Shown one piece after another: positions 30,440 to 43,000 of a stretch of 64,000 nt of DNA. The DNA is taken from NCBI GenBank assembly GCA_023627715.1, contig JAMAHW010000124.1:1-64000 (forward strand), written 5' to 3'. The number at the start of each line of letters is the position of its first letter. Position 1 is the stretch's first letter. Source of the DNA: Periconia sp. R9002 (taxonomy: Eukaryota > Ascomycota > Dothideomycetes > Pleosporales > Periconiaceae). The position numbers and the translations under genes are program-made. The notes beneath the pieces are model-generated. The model did no database searches and was not told the DNA's origin. It saw only the letters and a program-made list of their open reading frames with translations.

Positions 30440-31559
30440 GTTGGGTAACATTTCCATGCCGCCCTGGGATAGAGAACTTACCTATCGCTTCAAGCTGCGC
30501 CGCGGTTAACACAAAACCTAGCAAAGGTCCCTGGCGGAGTACAACCGAGCGGTATACGAAGCATAGTAGTTTATGTCAGACCTTTCTATACTTCCGGTAC
30601 GTGTCCTCTTGTAGCTTCGTAAGGAGTAGCCGCTTGAAAGGACGGTGGGCGACAAAACTGGCGACGCGGTGTAGAGAGAAAACGTTTACTTTCTCGTCTA
30701 AAATGGATGCACGAGCAGCTTCTACAAGAAGAGCAAGAGCCTGTAGCAGGCATGCAAGCCCTACTTCCTGGGCTTGTGGCGGCGCGAGGAGCTTAGCAAC
30801 CAAGGCGAAGTGGTGACCTTTGAAGGTACCTGGCCGGGCCCGTCTTCTCCAGTCGTGGTGAAAGATGGACAGGGTAGCGAGTTGAAGTGCTCGAATCGGC
30901 CACGTGTTTCGTAACATGCATGTCGAGACAAGCTTCTAGGCTTTCCCATGAACGTAGCATTTGAGCTTCCGCTTTACTTGTTGCTTTCTTTGTATCGTCC
31001 TGAGTGGATAAGCGTACACGACACAGAGAAGAACCGTTTCCTGTGAGGGTGAGGCGTTGGCAAGGTACATTGGATCCCAAGGAAGGTCGTCAGACCGTAT
31101 CGCTTCCGCGTGGGAGGAGAGTCGACCGCGGCTCTGGGGATTCTTTCAGCCATGTTGTATGCGGCAATGACTTTGTATGCTGCGCAGATCTCCGCGAAGC
31201 AGCGTGGTGCATCGCTGCTTGGTGTCTAGGTCGACGTAGCGACATGGTTTGCACGGAGAACGGGCAAATTGGGGATTGGCTAGCAGGGGAAGTAGGTGGG
31301 CGCCAGGCGGAAAGGTCGGCCTCGGTTTGAATGGCGATGGGTTGTAGGGGCAGAAAGACGGCTTCCCAGGCATCCAGCATCCGCTTGCAATCCGCTTTCT
31401 TATATTCATGAGGCTTGTTGCTAAAGTGATTGGGGATGCGACAATGCAGCAAGCCCGACAAACAAGAAAGCAGTGCGGCGCTTTGACGTAAATAATGAGA
31501 TCTTGAAGAAGCTTCGCGTGCTGCACCTGATCAACAGGCCTGCGGATGCGGAATATCAT
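30440..31559 (-). pseudogene. OrsD/DUF3505-like relic, N-terminal half
   Basis: From 31559 the frame encodes a zinc-binding type start: LIIYVKAPHCFLVCRACC, a degenerate Hx helix, then PCRYVDLDTKQRC and IQSHCRIQHG. After frameshifts come VPCQRLTLTGNGSSLCRV (31.0 kb), RSWESLEACLDMH, ILDEKVNVFSLHR and TYRKYRKV. The frame then meets a stop where the copy at 182-1503 has Trp (TGG against TGA), and continues LLCFVYRSVVLRQGP, then LTAAQLEAI. The order matches the sister locus exactly. The gene is non-functional. At its 3' end it abuts the pogo fragment. Confidence 0.6.
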
Positions 31560-31840
31560 AGCATGTGCGACTAACTACGTAGGTGAGGAAGATATAGCAA
31601 GATATAGCAGAACAAGGACGGGTAGGCAACAGATGCAAGCAAATCAGTTGATTACCTATCCAAAGAGAGCACGTCTTGCCACGTGCGTAGCGCGTTCTTT
31701 ACACGTTAGAACGGGGGTCACATCGGATTTTCAGCGGCAGCACGCACTTTACGAAGCGAGAGAAAATCGATTGGGGCAAATCGGTTTTGGTATAACGGGC
31801 AGGATGGTGTATGGTTGGAGGAGTTCGCGTAGCTGCTTGG

Positions 31841-32219
31841 TTATATGCGTGGAATGGTTGTGTTTGTCAACCGCATATCAGCGATCGACTTGTTGGTGCC
31901 ATGGAGAGCAAACCGGCATACGCGACAGATGATGACAGGTTTCGGCTCGTTGACGTGGAGATTGGGCTGCTCCAGAAGCTCTCTCAACCCGAATTGAGCC
32001 GTCATAGCGGGCCCACGGCCAATGAAAATACGAGCGGTACTCAGTAAGATCAAACGAAGGAGCAGGCTGGGTGGTTAGGCGAGAAAGTTGACCGTGATAA
32101 GTTGAGAAGCAAAAACGCGTAGCATGAGAGCGCGTGCAGATGAACGCTAGTAGAAATAAGGGGTTGGCCCAAAGAGGCATGTGTTTCCCAAAGAGGGTTA
32201 GTTGCGGAATAGGGGGCAT
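31841..32219 (-). pseudogene. Second OrsD/DUF3505-like N-terminal fragment
   Basis: The minus frame holds LLEQPNLHVNEPKPVIICRVCRFALHGTNKSIAD in pieces: a Cys-x2-Cys pair followed by an Ala-Leu helix, as expected for the first zinc-binding site of OrsD-like proteins. The His ligands fall after a frame disturbance. It is separate from the relic ending at 31559 and is probably another copy. Short, so the call is tentative. Confidence 0.35.
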
Positions 32220-32281
32220 TCCCGTTCAGCATACCTGAGTAAAGGTCGGTTTGAGTACCAGAATTTAGTGGAGTCTTAACG

Positions 32282-32718
32282 CGAAATTAGACTCCTCAAG
32301 CTGCTTCCGAAGGATAACTAGCAAAACGGATCACAACAACCAGTATGTCGAACCTTCAACACCAGTCTTAATGAATATCCGTCTTTTGTGGCTTGGTCGT
32401 ATGTTTGGGGTAATCAAAAAAGTCATTGGTGGACGAACTTCCTTTCCATGTCACACGCAGCTTGTTCAATGCATTGATAGGGCCCAGGAAAACAGAGGGT
32501 ATAACGATATGGACTGATGCAGTATGCATCAATCAACAAGACAAGGTAGAGAAAAGATGGCAAGTCGAGCTCATGGGCGATATCGACAAGCATCCAAGGT
32601 CATTGCTTGGCTCGGAACATCAGCCGACGATAGCGATACGGTGATCGACTATCTCAACGTACTTGGGGGAATGATCGAAGCCTGTGGCCTTCAAAATGGT
32701 TCTCAAGTGTGTTCGTGA
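32282..32718 (+). pseudogene. HET-domain (heterokaryon incompatibility) relic
   Basis: Three reading frames successively give the start of a HET domain: IRLLKLLP, LNEYPSFVAWSYVWGN, VTRSLFNAL, then IWTDAVCINQQDKVEKRWQV and, after a one-base shift, YRQASKVIAWLGTSADDS. These are the family's conserved blocks (SYVWG, IW.DA.CINQ, WLG). At least three frame changes and the loss of everything downstream make it non-functional. Intact HET proteins trigger cell death on fusion of unlike fungal individuals. Confidence 0.75.
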
Positions 32719-32812
32719 GAGTGGTAAATGATGATAACCACGCCTTCATAGATGGATGATCCGAACAAGGTCATTTTCAAATACCAACTTGACGAAAGGA
32801 TGCTACCAGTAG

Positions 32813-33200
32813 CTAAGCTTGCTCTACAGCGTCCTTTAGATTCATCCAGTGGTTGAAAGTCACAAAATCACTTGCTTCCCACAACTGGTCTAAAGCGGCT
32901 TTTTCTACTGGTGGGGACGATTCTGAGTTCTCCAGGAGAATATCCTCCCGAAACCAAGTCAAAAACCGAGAGAGATCACTACCATGGCCATAATTCATGG
33001 CAAGATTCTAGGTTGCCTTACAGCGTGTAGCCCAGCTATCGCTAGGCTCTTTTCTGGCTCTTAGACTTGCAAAGTTCTTAATCATCTGCCTTGCTGTCAT
33101 AGGGCTTCGCTCTGTAAGCCCTGCAATGTACTTCATCATCCCTGCCTTATTCTGTGGGTGTAATAGTCGTTTTTGAGTGCCCTGGCTTCATGCAGCGCGG
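32813..33200 (-). pseudogene. pogo/Tc5-like transposase HTH relic
   Basis: The minus strand from about 33165 reads GMMKYIAGLTERSPMTARQM, IKNFASLRARKEPSDSWATR, a CENP-B-type DNA-binding half, then a stop and SRFLTWFREDILLENSESS and later WEASDFVTFNHW. The first part is convincing; the second is plausible continuation. It resembles the fragment at 59237-59750 (TREM..NFAS) in the same block. Confidence 0.5.
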
Positions 33201-33204
33201 TTGG

Positions 33205-34012
33205 GCGCTTACGTTGACGCATCAAAGTTGACCGATAACAGCTGCGTTTTCTAGCGAAAGCGGGATGGACAAGATATCCAAAAAGAATAGTGTTCCGCGG
33301 CGTTCACGCCTTTGGTAGTCTATGCCCTGGCAGGGGCAGCGTAGTCATGTGTCCTGTGATGCTCTTTGTGCTCAGCGGTCTTCACAAACACTGAGCGACT
33401 GCGTAAGATATGTATACAGGTGCCTATGACCTCCCCTCTGGACATTTTGCTCAGTCTTCCGTCAACATCTCAGTAAGAGACCTAGATCGCAATCGATACT
33501 TTCGATTACTCTGTAGCTTCTGATATGAGAATCACCCAACACGTTGTCATCACTTTCCCCCCGAACCAAACGGAAACTACCACTTTTGTTATAGAACCAA
33601 CCCACCGCCTCTCTAGGACTTAACACAACCCATAATGACGTTATTGTAATTACGTAAATAATGTAGTCTCCCATTCACAATAGTCTTGTTACGTTGTAAG
33701 AGGTTTTCGGACAACTGGTTACGATTCAAGTAAGAAGAAATACAATCCATAGCCACGGGTGGTTGATTGTCTATCCGAGTCCGCTGAGCAGCTGGATCTC
33801 GTGTTCTAGTACCTATCCACCGCAGAGTCTAACAACTAGGTCCTAGTATATACTCGAACGGCATTAGCGCCGGGAAAACTAGTGAAGGTAACATCCCGCA
33901 AACTCCAAGTCAAATAAGTGAGCTCCCACAGAGAGAAAAGGAAATACAGAGATTGACTGCTAAAAAAGGCGTCCCATCTGACCCGTCTTTCCCCGTACCC
34001 CATGCGGCCTAA
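33205..34012. other. Gene-free stretch downstream of the NRPS
   Basis: No supported gene. The NRPS reads toward this stretch and its stop lies at 34013-34015, so its 3' UTR falls here. I looked on both strands for a cytochrome P450 (haem motif FxxGxRxCxG, ExxR) and saw none. Confidence 0.4.
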
Positions 34013-37000
34013 TCATGTCTGAAGCTCCGTGGACAGCCGAGTAATCGTCTCGCAGAGCTTACCGAGAAGCATGTTGGCGTGATCAACAGTCAGAGTATGA
34101 GTGGTGCCGCTGATTGAGAGTCGAAGCTTGTCGCCCTGCGGATGTGCCAGAACAGAGAAGTAAGGAGGCATCCAAAAGGGATTTCTGAACCATTCAAGCT
34201 TTGTGGCTGTGCCAGCAAACTGGACTTCCGGCTGCTCATCGACGTTCTGATATTGCAGCACAGAATCAAACTCGGTTGCCATTGGCCAGTCCGTGCAGTT
34301 TCGAACGATGTCGTGCAGTCCCATGGAATCCGACTCCTCGAGTGAGACATATTGCTCTTGTATGGAGCGAAGGAGAGAGATGGACGTTGTTTGAGGATGC
34401 ACCAAAGCCCGGACCGGAATGATGTTTAAACAAGGACCGACAATATCTGTGATGCCAGGGAGATCAGCGTTACGACCAGCGACCACATGTCCGTATACTA
34501 CGTCTTCTTCTCCGCTGACATCCGAAAGAACTATTGCCCAGGCGCAGCTGACCAGCGAAGCGACAGTAAGGGAGCTGGGAAGCTGCGGCATGCTGATGAC
34601 GCTCTCGACTTGGACCAGCCGGAGCGGAACGTCTTTGAGTACTTTTGGGTCGAGCTTCGGAGTGGCCTTGGTCATACGCGAGCAGCTGAGTAGCTTCCGC
34701 CAATAAAGAATGGAAGCAGATTGTCGGCGTTGTGCATTTGCGACATAGGTAGAAAAGCTTGGGGCGGGGTGCAACGGCTCCTCGCGGTAGATGGCAAAGA
34801 GCGTATTGAAGACGGCCGGGAGGCAAATGCCGTCATACTGAGCGTGAGAAAGGCGAAGTACCAATCGGTGTTCGCGGAGGTGATTTCGTATGAGAAAGAA
34901 TGAGGTAGGCAGGGCAGCAGGGGATGAGTTCTCCGCATCCTGCAGGCAGATTGCGTGTGACGCTTCCGGTAACGTCGTATCTACCTCGAACATAGAAAAA
35001 GCAAGCTCTGGGTCGCGAATAATAACCTGCCATAGATTTCCCTCCACGAACACGAACCGCGTGCGAAGGATTGGAAGGTGGTTCAGAAGGTCACGACAAC
35101 TTCTTTCGAGACGCTGCACGCTCAGAAGGGAGCCCATATCGAGAAATAGATAATTGAAAGCTTGGAGCGGATGCTGAATACCGTGGGTGATATATAGTTC
35201 TTGCACGTATGTGGCCGGCACGATATCAAAGATGTTGTTGACATGAATATCAGACAAGTTGGCTTTGATATCGGAAAGGGTGTGACCCTTTGTGGCTGGC
35301 GAGACAAGAGAGAAAGGTGGGATCTGCTCCGGCGTTGAACGAAGGGTGGGTTGTGAGCAGAGGACTAGAGAGGAAAGACGTGGTGACCGGAAAAGATCTG
35401 CAACCTTTAGGGAGATACCTTCCTTGCGCGCCTCGGCCACCAGCTTCATCGCCGCGATCGAGTCGCCGCCCAACCGGAAGAAACTGTCGTCCAGCCCGAT
35501 GCTGTCGGGCTCGATCCCCAGCACCCGCGCCCACAGCTGCTGCAGTGTCTTCTCCATCTCCGTCCGCGGTTGTCGCTTCGGTCCCTGGCTCTGTGTCCGT
35601 AGCTCCGCGAGCTGCTGGACTGAGAACGAGGCCCCCATCTCACGCAGCCGCCGCCTGTCCGTCTTGCCGGACGTCGTCATCGGAAGTCCGGCCACGGAAA
35701 AGTAGACCACGGGCACCATGTGGTTCGGCAACTGCGCAGTCAGTTTATCATCTGCTTCCGCTGGGAAGAACACCTGCGCCGCTGCCTCGTCCTTCCCAGC
35801 GGCTTTGCTGTCCGGCAGCAGCGCATTCCGCCTGCTTTCGTCCAGCTGCGCGAACGCCGCTACCATGACCTTCTCTTTCTCTCCCGCCGGCGCAATCACC
35901 TCAACTGCCACCTGTCTGGCCTCGGGCAGGCACGCGCTGATGTGGTGCTCAATCTCGCCCAGCTCCACCCGCTGGCCTCGGATCTTGACCTGACTGTCTT
36001 TGCGGCCCACGTATACCAGGTTCCCGTCCGACTCGTACCGCACCAGGTCTCCCGTCTTGTACAGCCGGCCCCGTCGTCCTGCATGCTTGTCGCTGCCTTG
36101 GAGTAGCCAGGCCGGGTCGCTGATGAAGGCAGCCGCCGTCTTGTCCGCGTCGTTGAGGTAGCCGCGCGCTAGGATCGGCCCCTCCACGAGGAGCTCGCCT
36201 ATCGACCCCAGCGGTGCCAGCTTGTCGTGGTTGTCCGGGTCGACCACCCAGCTGACCGAAGCTACCGCCTTGCCGATCAGTCCCGTTTTGAAGCCCTGCG
36301 TATCTGAGAACACGCAGCACGTGACGCAACACTCTGCCGGCCCGTAGGCGTTCATGGTACGGACATGGCCTTGCCACCTCTCCCAATCGGCAGCCATAAC
36401 CTGCTCACCTATGAAAGCCAGCGTCTTCAGTGGGGGCACACCGGCAGGATCAAGTAATCGCGCTATGGACGGAGTGAGAAACGCCCAGTTTACGGTCATG
36501 TCATTGATAGCCTGATCGAGGTCGTCTCGTCTGTTGCCCTCGGACGGAACGCAGACACAGCCACCATATAGAAGTGTTGTAAGAATGTCAGTGATACAGA
36601 CATCAAACGAGTAAGAGGAAAACTGCAGAGCTCGTGTATGAGATGAGAACCCCAGTGTTCTTCCATGACTCAGACAGCTTGTCGAGACCGCCCCGTGTTC
36701 CACCACGACTCCTTTCGGGATTCCAGTGCTCCCGGACGTGAAGATAATGTATGCCGTATGGGCCGGACGTGTCTTTGAAGGTACGAAGCGGTTCGTGTTG
36801 GGCAGGCCCTGCATCGACGCCTCGCTCACTGCCACCACCATGTGGTTGGAGCCCGGCCACAGGGTCGCGTGTTGCGCCGAAGTGAGCACCACCTTGGCCT
36901 CCGTCTGCTCCAGCACCTCCTGGTGCCGGCTGCGTGGATGCTCCGGGTCCAAGGGTGCGAAGGCCCCGCCGGCCTTGAGCACCGCCAGCATCGCGACCAC

Positions 37001-40000
37001 CGTCCACATCGACTTCTCGAAGCACAGCGGCACCATGCCTTCGGGTCCGACGCCTAGCTCAACGAGGTGGGCCGCTAGCTTTGTTGACAGCTCGTCCAGC
37101 TCGCTGTACGTCGCCTCGCCGTCCCAGGCGCAGATGGCCGGCGCGTCAGGCTGCACATTTGTCTGCTCGACGAACAGCTCGTGGATGCATCGCTCGACCG
37201 CTGGCGGCACCTCGCCATTCCACATCCATAGCATTTGCCGCTCCTTGGGTGTAAGCATTTCCATGTCCCCGATGACCGTTTGGTCGTTTGCTCCAGCCAG
37301 CTGCTGCATGACGAAGCTGAGCTGGCCCAGCATCCTCTCCACCTGCTGCTGCTCAATAATCCGCGAGTCGAAGCTGGCCGTAATGTGTACGCCTTTGGCA
37401 GTTAGCGTACACTGCACCATCAAGGCATGCGTGGTGAAGTTCTGCTGCTCCGAGCTGCCCCGCCACGTCCCCGGCATCCCGTCATTCACTAATCCGTGGT
37501 CTGCAGTCTGCACCACCAGCAGTGTTTGGAAATTGCAAGCCTGACGAGCGCCTGGGCCCATTTTAGCGATCTGCTGTAGCCCTGTCTGCTCGAAGGGGAT
37601 CATGTCGGTCGCTTGTTGTTGCAGCCCTTCTAGGTATGCGGGTACTGTCTGGTTACTTGCCACACGGACTCGCACTGGCACAGTCGCAATTGTCGGCCCG
37701 AGTATGTCCTCGATACCGGCAACGGGTGCGTTACGCCCTGTAACAACAGCACCGAATATCACATCGTCGGAGTTTGTGTAGCGGCTGGCGAGGATGGCCC
37801 AGGCGGCACGGACAAGTGTTGATTTCGTTGCGTTGAAGAATTCTTTGGGAAGAGGTGGGCACCGATAATGCACTGTTGTGTCTGGTACAAGTTGCTGCAC
37901 GGTTGGCGGTGGCGGTGGAAACGGCGTCGCTTGGCAGTTAGCTAGAGTGCTCTGCCAGTACTCCACTGCTGACCCTTGGTCTTGCTGGCCGAGATACTTG
38001 ATGAAAGCTTGAAAGCCAGGCTGTCCTCCGGCAATGCCACCTCCATATACGGTTTTGACTGCTTCTGAGATGCGAGGTAGCGACCAACCGTCATATAGCG
38101 AATGGTGGATTGTCCACACAAACCAACGCTTACTTTCCTTGTCTTCCCGGACCAGAGCATACCGTACGAGGTGTTCACCAAGCCCCATCGAGACTTCCTG
38201 GTCCTGTTTGAGATAGTCATCCAGTCCATCTGCATGAGTCCATTGGATGCTTTCAGCCGTCACAGCCTGTAGTAGGCCAAGCTTACTGTGCAGCACAATC
38301 CTTGTGCGCAACACCTGTGTTGACTGGACGACTTGGTCCCAGGCGGCCCGGAAAGCTTCTTCGTCTATGTCTTCCCGCAGTTCCAGAACGGCTTGTATGA
38401 TATAGTCTCCTGCTCTCTTAGACGTCAGCGACATCAGTCCTTCCTGGAGCGGTGAGCACGGGTAGATGTCTTCGATAAGACTTGCATCGACGCTGCAGCT
38501 AGCAGCCACTTCCTCGCGAACTTGTGTCACATCTGTGCATTCACCTAGTAAAGAGAAAGCCGGGATCTCCTCGGCTATGTCGTTACTGTATCTGCAGTCT
38601 AAGCCAGCTAAGGCGACTAGCTTTGGGTTGCGAAAAATGTCCGCGACGGTCAGTTGAAGGCCTTCCTTGCGGGCCTCGGCCACCAGCTTCATCGCCGCGA
38701 TCGAGTCGCCGCCCAGCCGGAAGAAGCTGTCGTCCAGCCCGATGCTGTCGAGCTCGATACCCAGCACCTGCGCCCACAGCCGCTGCATCGTGCGCTCCGC
38801 CTCCGTTGACGGTTGCCGTATGGATCTTTGGCTGGTCGTTCGGTCTTGCATTCTTTGTGCGAGCGCACGCCGATCTACCTTACCGTTCTCGTTGATTGGA
38901 AAGTCATCGAGAACATTGACCGATTGAGGAACCATATATTCTGGCAGCTGAGCCCGCAGAGCCTCTTCGAGTTGGTGCTGAACTTCTTTGGCATACTGTT
39001 GTCGCAACGGCTTGCTGCTGAAGCTGTGCTGTGGTCGATCCGCATGGTCGGCAGGGAACCGGAACATCACTCTGCTTTCCTGGGTCTCGGATTGGCACTG
39101 GTAAAAGACAGCATCGAGACCACCGTGCTGGGAGTACTGCCTACTCCAGCTGATTTCGACACGGCAGCCTGCTTCTTCCGCGAGCTCCACCAAGTCGACG
39201 GCAGAAAGCGACGGTGTCTGCTCCGCTGCTTGGCGAATCGAAGCGACCCATTCCCTTTGGTCCAGCGCTCCAGCTTTGTTATCGTCCAGAGCACCTATAA
39301 GGCCTCTGCTGAAGATGGTCTTGCTGTGGAGGATGTTGCTTATGGCTATGGCAGACGAGCTTGAACGACTCTCCAACCGCTGCAGGAGAGACTGGCGGTT
39401 CAGCTTGTGCTCTTCAAAGTCCACCCATTCGTCGTGACCAATGTGCCGAATCTCTCGCGCTGGCTGCCCTTGGCCTTTAACGTGGATGACGGCAGCATAG
39501 CGGTAGCAGCTCAGTTCGTTGGTTGCCTTCATCCGCTTTGGCAGAATCTCCACATGCTCCACGAGATCGGGAAAGCGGCTCGGTAGGGCTGTAAAGAAGC
39601 CAGGGTCGACCAACAGCTCCCGCTCCACCTGCTCCATGTCCTCCACCATGCGTCGGATGTCTTCCCTGGTCGCTCCATCGCCGGCCATTCGCAGCGCTCT
39701 GCTTGCCAGGAACTCGCGGTGTAGTGCGTACGAGCGGACGTCGCCAAAGAACATTGTCTGCACCCCTTTGAGTCTGAGAAGCCCTTGAACAACTTGGAAA
39801 AGGTACTCCTGACTGGGGAAGTACTGTACTACTGAGTTGAGCACAACCAAATCTACCGATCCTGTCAGCTCTATGCGACCGATGTCTGTCGCTGTGGCCT
39901 TGTACATGCGGACCTTGTCAGCAAGCGAAGGGATGGATTTGGCTGCTTCCTCGATGAATCGTACTGCCCTTCCGGATGGATCCAGCCCAACGTAGCTTTC

Positions 40001-43000
40001 TAGGCCCTCGAGCAGGTTCAACAGGACCATACCGGTCCCCGACCCGATTTCGAGGACGTTTCCCGGCCGCCCATGGACAGCTGTATATATTGTACGCATC
40101 GTGTCGTCCAGCCACTCGTTCATCTCCATCTTGTCGATCTCGCTGCCATCGTACATAGACGTCCAGCCGACGAAGTCTCTTCCAATGGCTTCAGGCTGGA
40201 GGTTGTCAATCGGTGCGTACGTCTCCGAATCAAAGCGGTCCTCCCACTCATCCACGTGCTGCGACTGGCCGGCGCCTCCCAGCGGTTCATCTGATCCATC
40301 AGATCCTTCCTCGAGCGTCACATATCCTACTAGTTTCGGATCATCGTTGTCTCTTTTGCTCGTCACGACCACTGCATCTTGCACGGATCCGTGGCTGCGA
40401 AGCACATGCTCGATCTCTCCCAGCTCGACGCGGTGACCTCGGATCTTGACCTGTCCGTCCATTCGTCCGAAAAACTCTAGCTGGCCATCCTTGGGTCGGT
40501 AACGGACCATGTCGCCTGTTCGGTAGGCTCGCATCGTCTCATCTCCAATCCTGACCATGACGAAGCGGCCGACGTCGCGCGCAGGATCAGTGTACCCTCT
40601 TGCGAGGCCATCCCCAGTCACTACCAGCTCTCCGATGACCCCGAGCGGAACGAGTCGCTGCTTCTGATCCATGACGTAGGCGCCGGAGTTGCTGATGGCC
40701 CGGCCTATGGGCACGCCGTTCGTGCACTGCTCCTTCTGATCCCAGTGGAATGTCGTGCTGACTGTCGTATTCTCTGTCGGGCCATAAGCGTTGATTACAT
40801 TGGTTGTGACGAGCTCTTGGGCAGCAAACAAATCATTCTTATCAGCTCGGTCTCCACCCACGTAGAGCGTATCCAGCGTGGTGAGAGTGAATGGTGATGC
40901 GAGCAGACATTGCTTGAGGAGAGCAGGTGTAAACACAGCTACAGTGATCATTTCGCTTGCAAAAATGCTTCTGAGAGCGGGGTAATCTAGAACGGTCATG
41001 TAGTCAATACAGACCAACGTGCCACCATTCAGAAGCGCAGCATAGATCTCCAACGTCGAGGGGTCGAACGCAAGGTTTACCATATGAGCCATGACCCCAG
41101 AAGGTGGTAAAAGCTGTGCAAGGTTTCCATCCTTCACCAGTCGCACGATCCCACGGTGCTCGACCATGACCCCCTTCGGCTGGCCGGTGGAGCCTGAAGT
41201 GAACATGACATATGCGAGGCTGGTAGCTGAAGGTTTGACAGGTGCCTTTGATTGCTTGACGATGGACTGATCGCTGGCACTTTCGGCGAGGGCTTCTGCA
41301 ATCTGCACAAACTCGACATTGTCAAGACTAAGCTTGGGAAGTTGGACACTGTCCCCTATCAAGACTAGCCTCGATCCTTCGGTGGATGAGAGGATAGTGT
41401 GCATCCGTGCCCCTGGAATCTTGACGTCGAACGGCAGATATGCCAGCCCAGCTTTGAGGATGGCCAGCAAAGCGACGATTGCCTGGCAGCTGCGGTCTGC
41501 AAAGACGCCAACCAGCGCCTCGGGGGCAAATCGCCGCGTTTCCAACCATCGGGCAAGCCTGTCCGATGACTCGTCGAGTTGAGCGTAGGTCATCTCCCCT
41601 GACAAGTCTTTGACGGCGACCCTAGAGGGATGGGCAGTGACTTGCCCACGGAAGAGGTCGACGACGCTCGATTCTCGTGGATAAGGGGTCTGATCCATCC
41701 GAATGAGGCCCAGCTGATCGAGCTGAGCGTAGGTCTCGGTGGTCAACATTGGTATAGACGCGACCTTCATCTTCGGCTCGTCGAGACACTTGTCGAGGAT
41801 TCTCTGGAACACAGATACCAAGGCAGATATGGTTTCGGCGGCGTAGAGGTCGGTAGAGAAAAATACCTGTCCTTGGAGACCATCTTGTACCGGAAAGAAG
41901 TGGAACTCAAGATCGAATCGTGAAGTTGCTGAGCCGTGCACAGCCTCCACTTCCACGCCCTCCAACGATAGCTTCCCTAGATCCTTCTGCGAATGGACAG
42001 CAAAAACAACCTGCACAATAGGGTGGCGAGAAAGGTCTCTGTCCCTTTGCAATCTAGACACAATCTGTTCGAAGGGAACGTCCTGATTGGCAAGCGAAGC
42101 AACTGCTGCTGTGTTAACCTGCTCAACCAGCTCCTCAAAAGACCCATTACCAATCTTGATCCGGAGACACTGCATGTTGACGAAGAAGCCAATCATATCT
42201 TTGAGTTCCCAGCGGTCCCGATTGGCGTTGGGAGCGCCAATGGTCGCGTCGTCTTGGCCCGTGAGGTGGTAGTGCGCAGCTCGGAAAGCTGCCAGCAGGA
42301 CGACAAATTGAGTCACTCCGCGCGCTCTGCAGAACTGCTGCAGTCTGTTGTACAGCTGACCGTCGATTGTGAGCTGATGCGTGCCTGCTTTGCCAGACAA
42401 GGTAGCCGGTCGAGTGTAATCGCACAGGAACTCGGCTGGCCGGCTGGTTTGCAGTTCGATGATCCAGTAGTCGAGCTGCCGTCGATGTCCTTCAACCTGC
42501 TCCTGCTGCCTCTGCCACACAGAGAAGTCGCGATACTGGACGGATAATGGCGGTAGGCGGGAGATGGGATCCTGGCCCCGGATCGCGGCAGAGTATAGCG
42601 TGCTCAGTTCTCTCTGAAACACATCTTGTGACCAGCCGTCCGAGATGATGTGATGCATGACGATTGACAACACGTGGTTTTGTTCGTGAAGTCGGTAAAT
42701 GCATACCCTCCATCCTGGCTCGCTGTGCAGGTCGAACGGTGTTGTTTGATCTCGTTGCAAGGTATCGAAAAGGCCTTGCTCATTGTCTAACGAAATGTCG
42801 ACAATATTCAACTCTCTAGCACGGAAAGGGTGGACCTTCTGCATAGCTAGACCATCATTGGTGAAAAAAGTCGTCCGCAACGTTTCGTGCCGGTGCTCTA
42901 CTGCCTGCAGCGCAGCTTCAAGTGCATCGAGTTGGAGAGCGCCCGTAATGCGCACTGCAAATGGCATGAGGTACCATTCCAGTGCTGGGTGTAACTCTTC

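Noticed and set aside
35290..35868. Plus-strand ORFs of 100-250 codons inside the NRPS
   Set aside because: They are shadows of the GC-rich NRPS; they repeat in each module and have Arg/Pro/Ser-rich composition without motifs.
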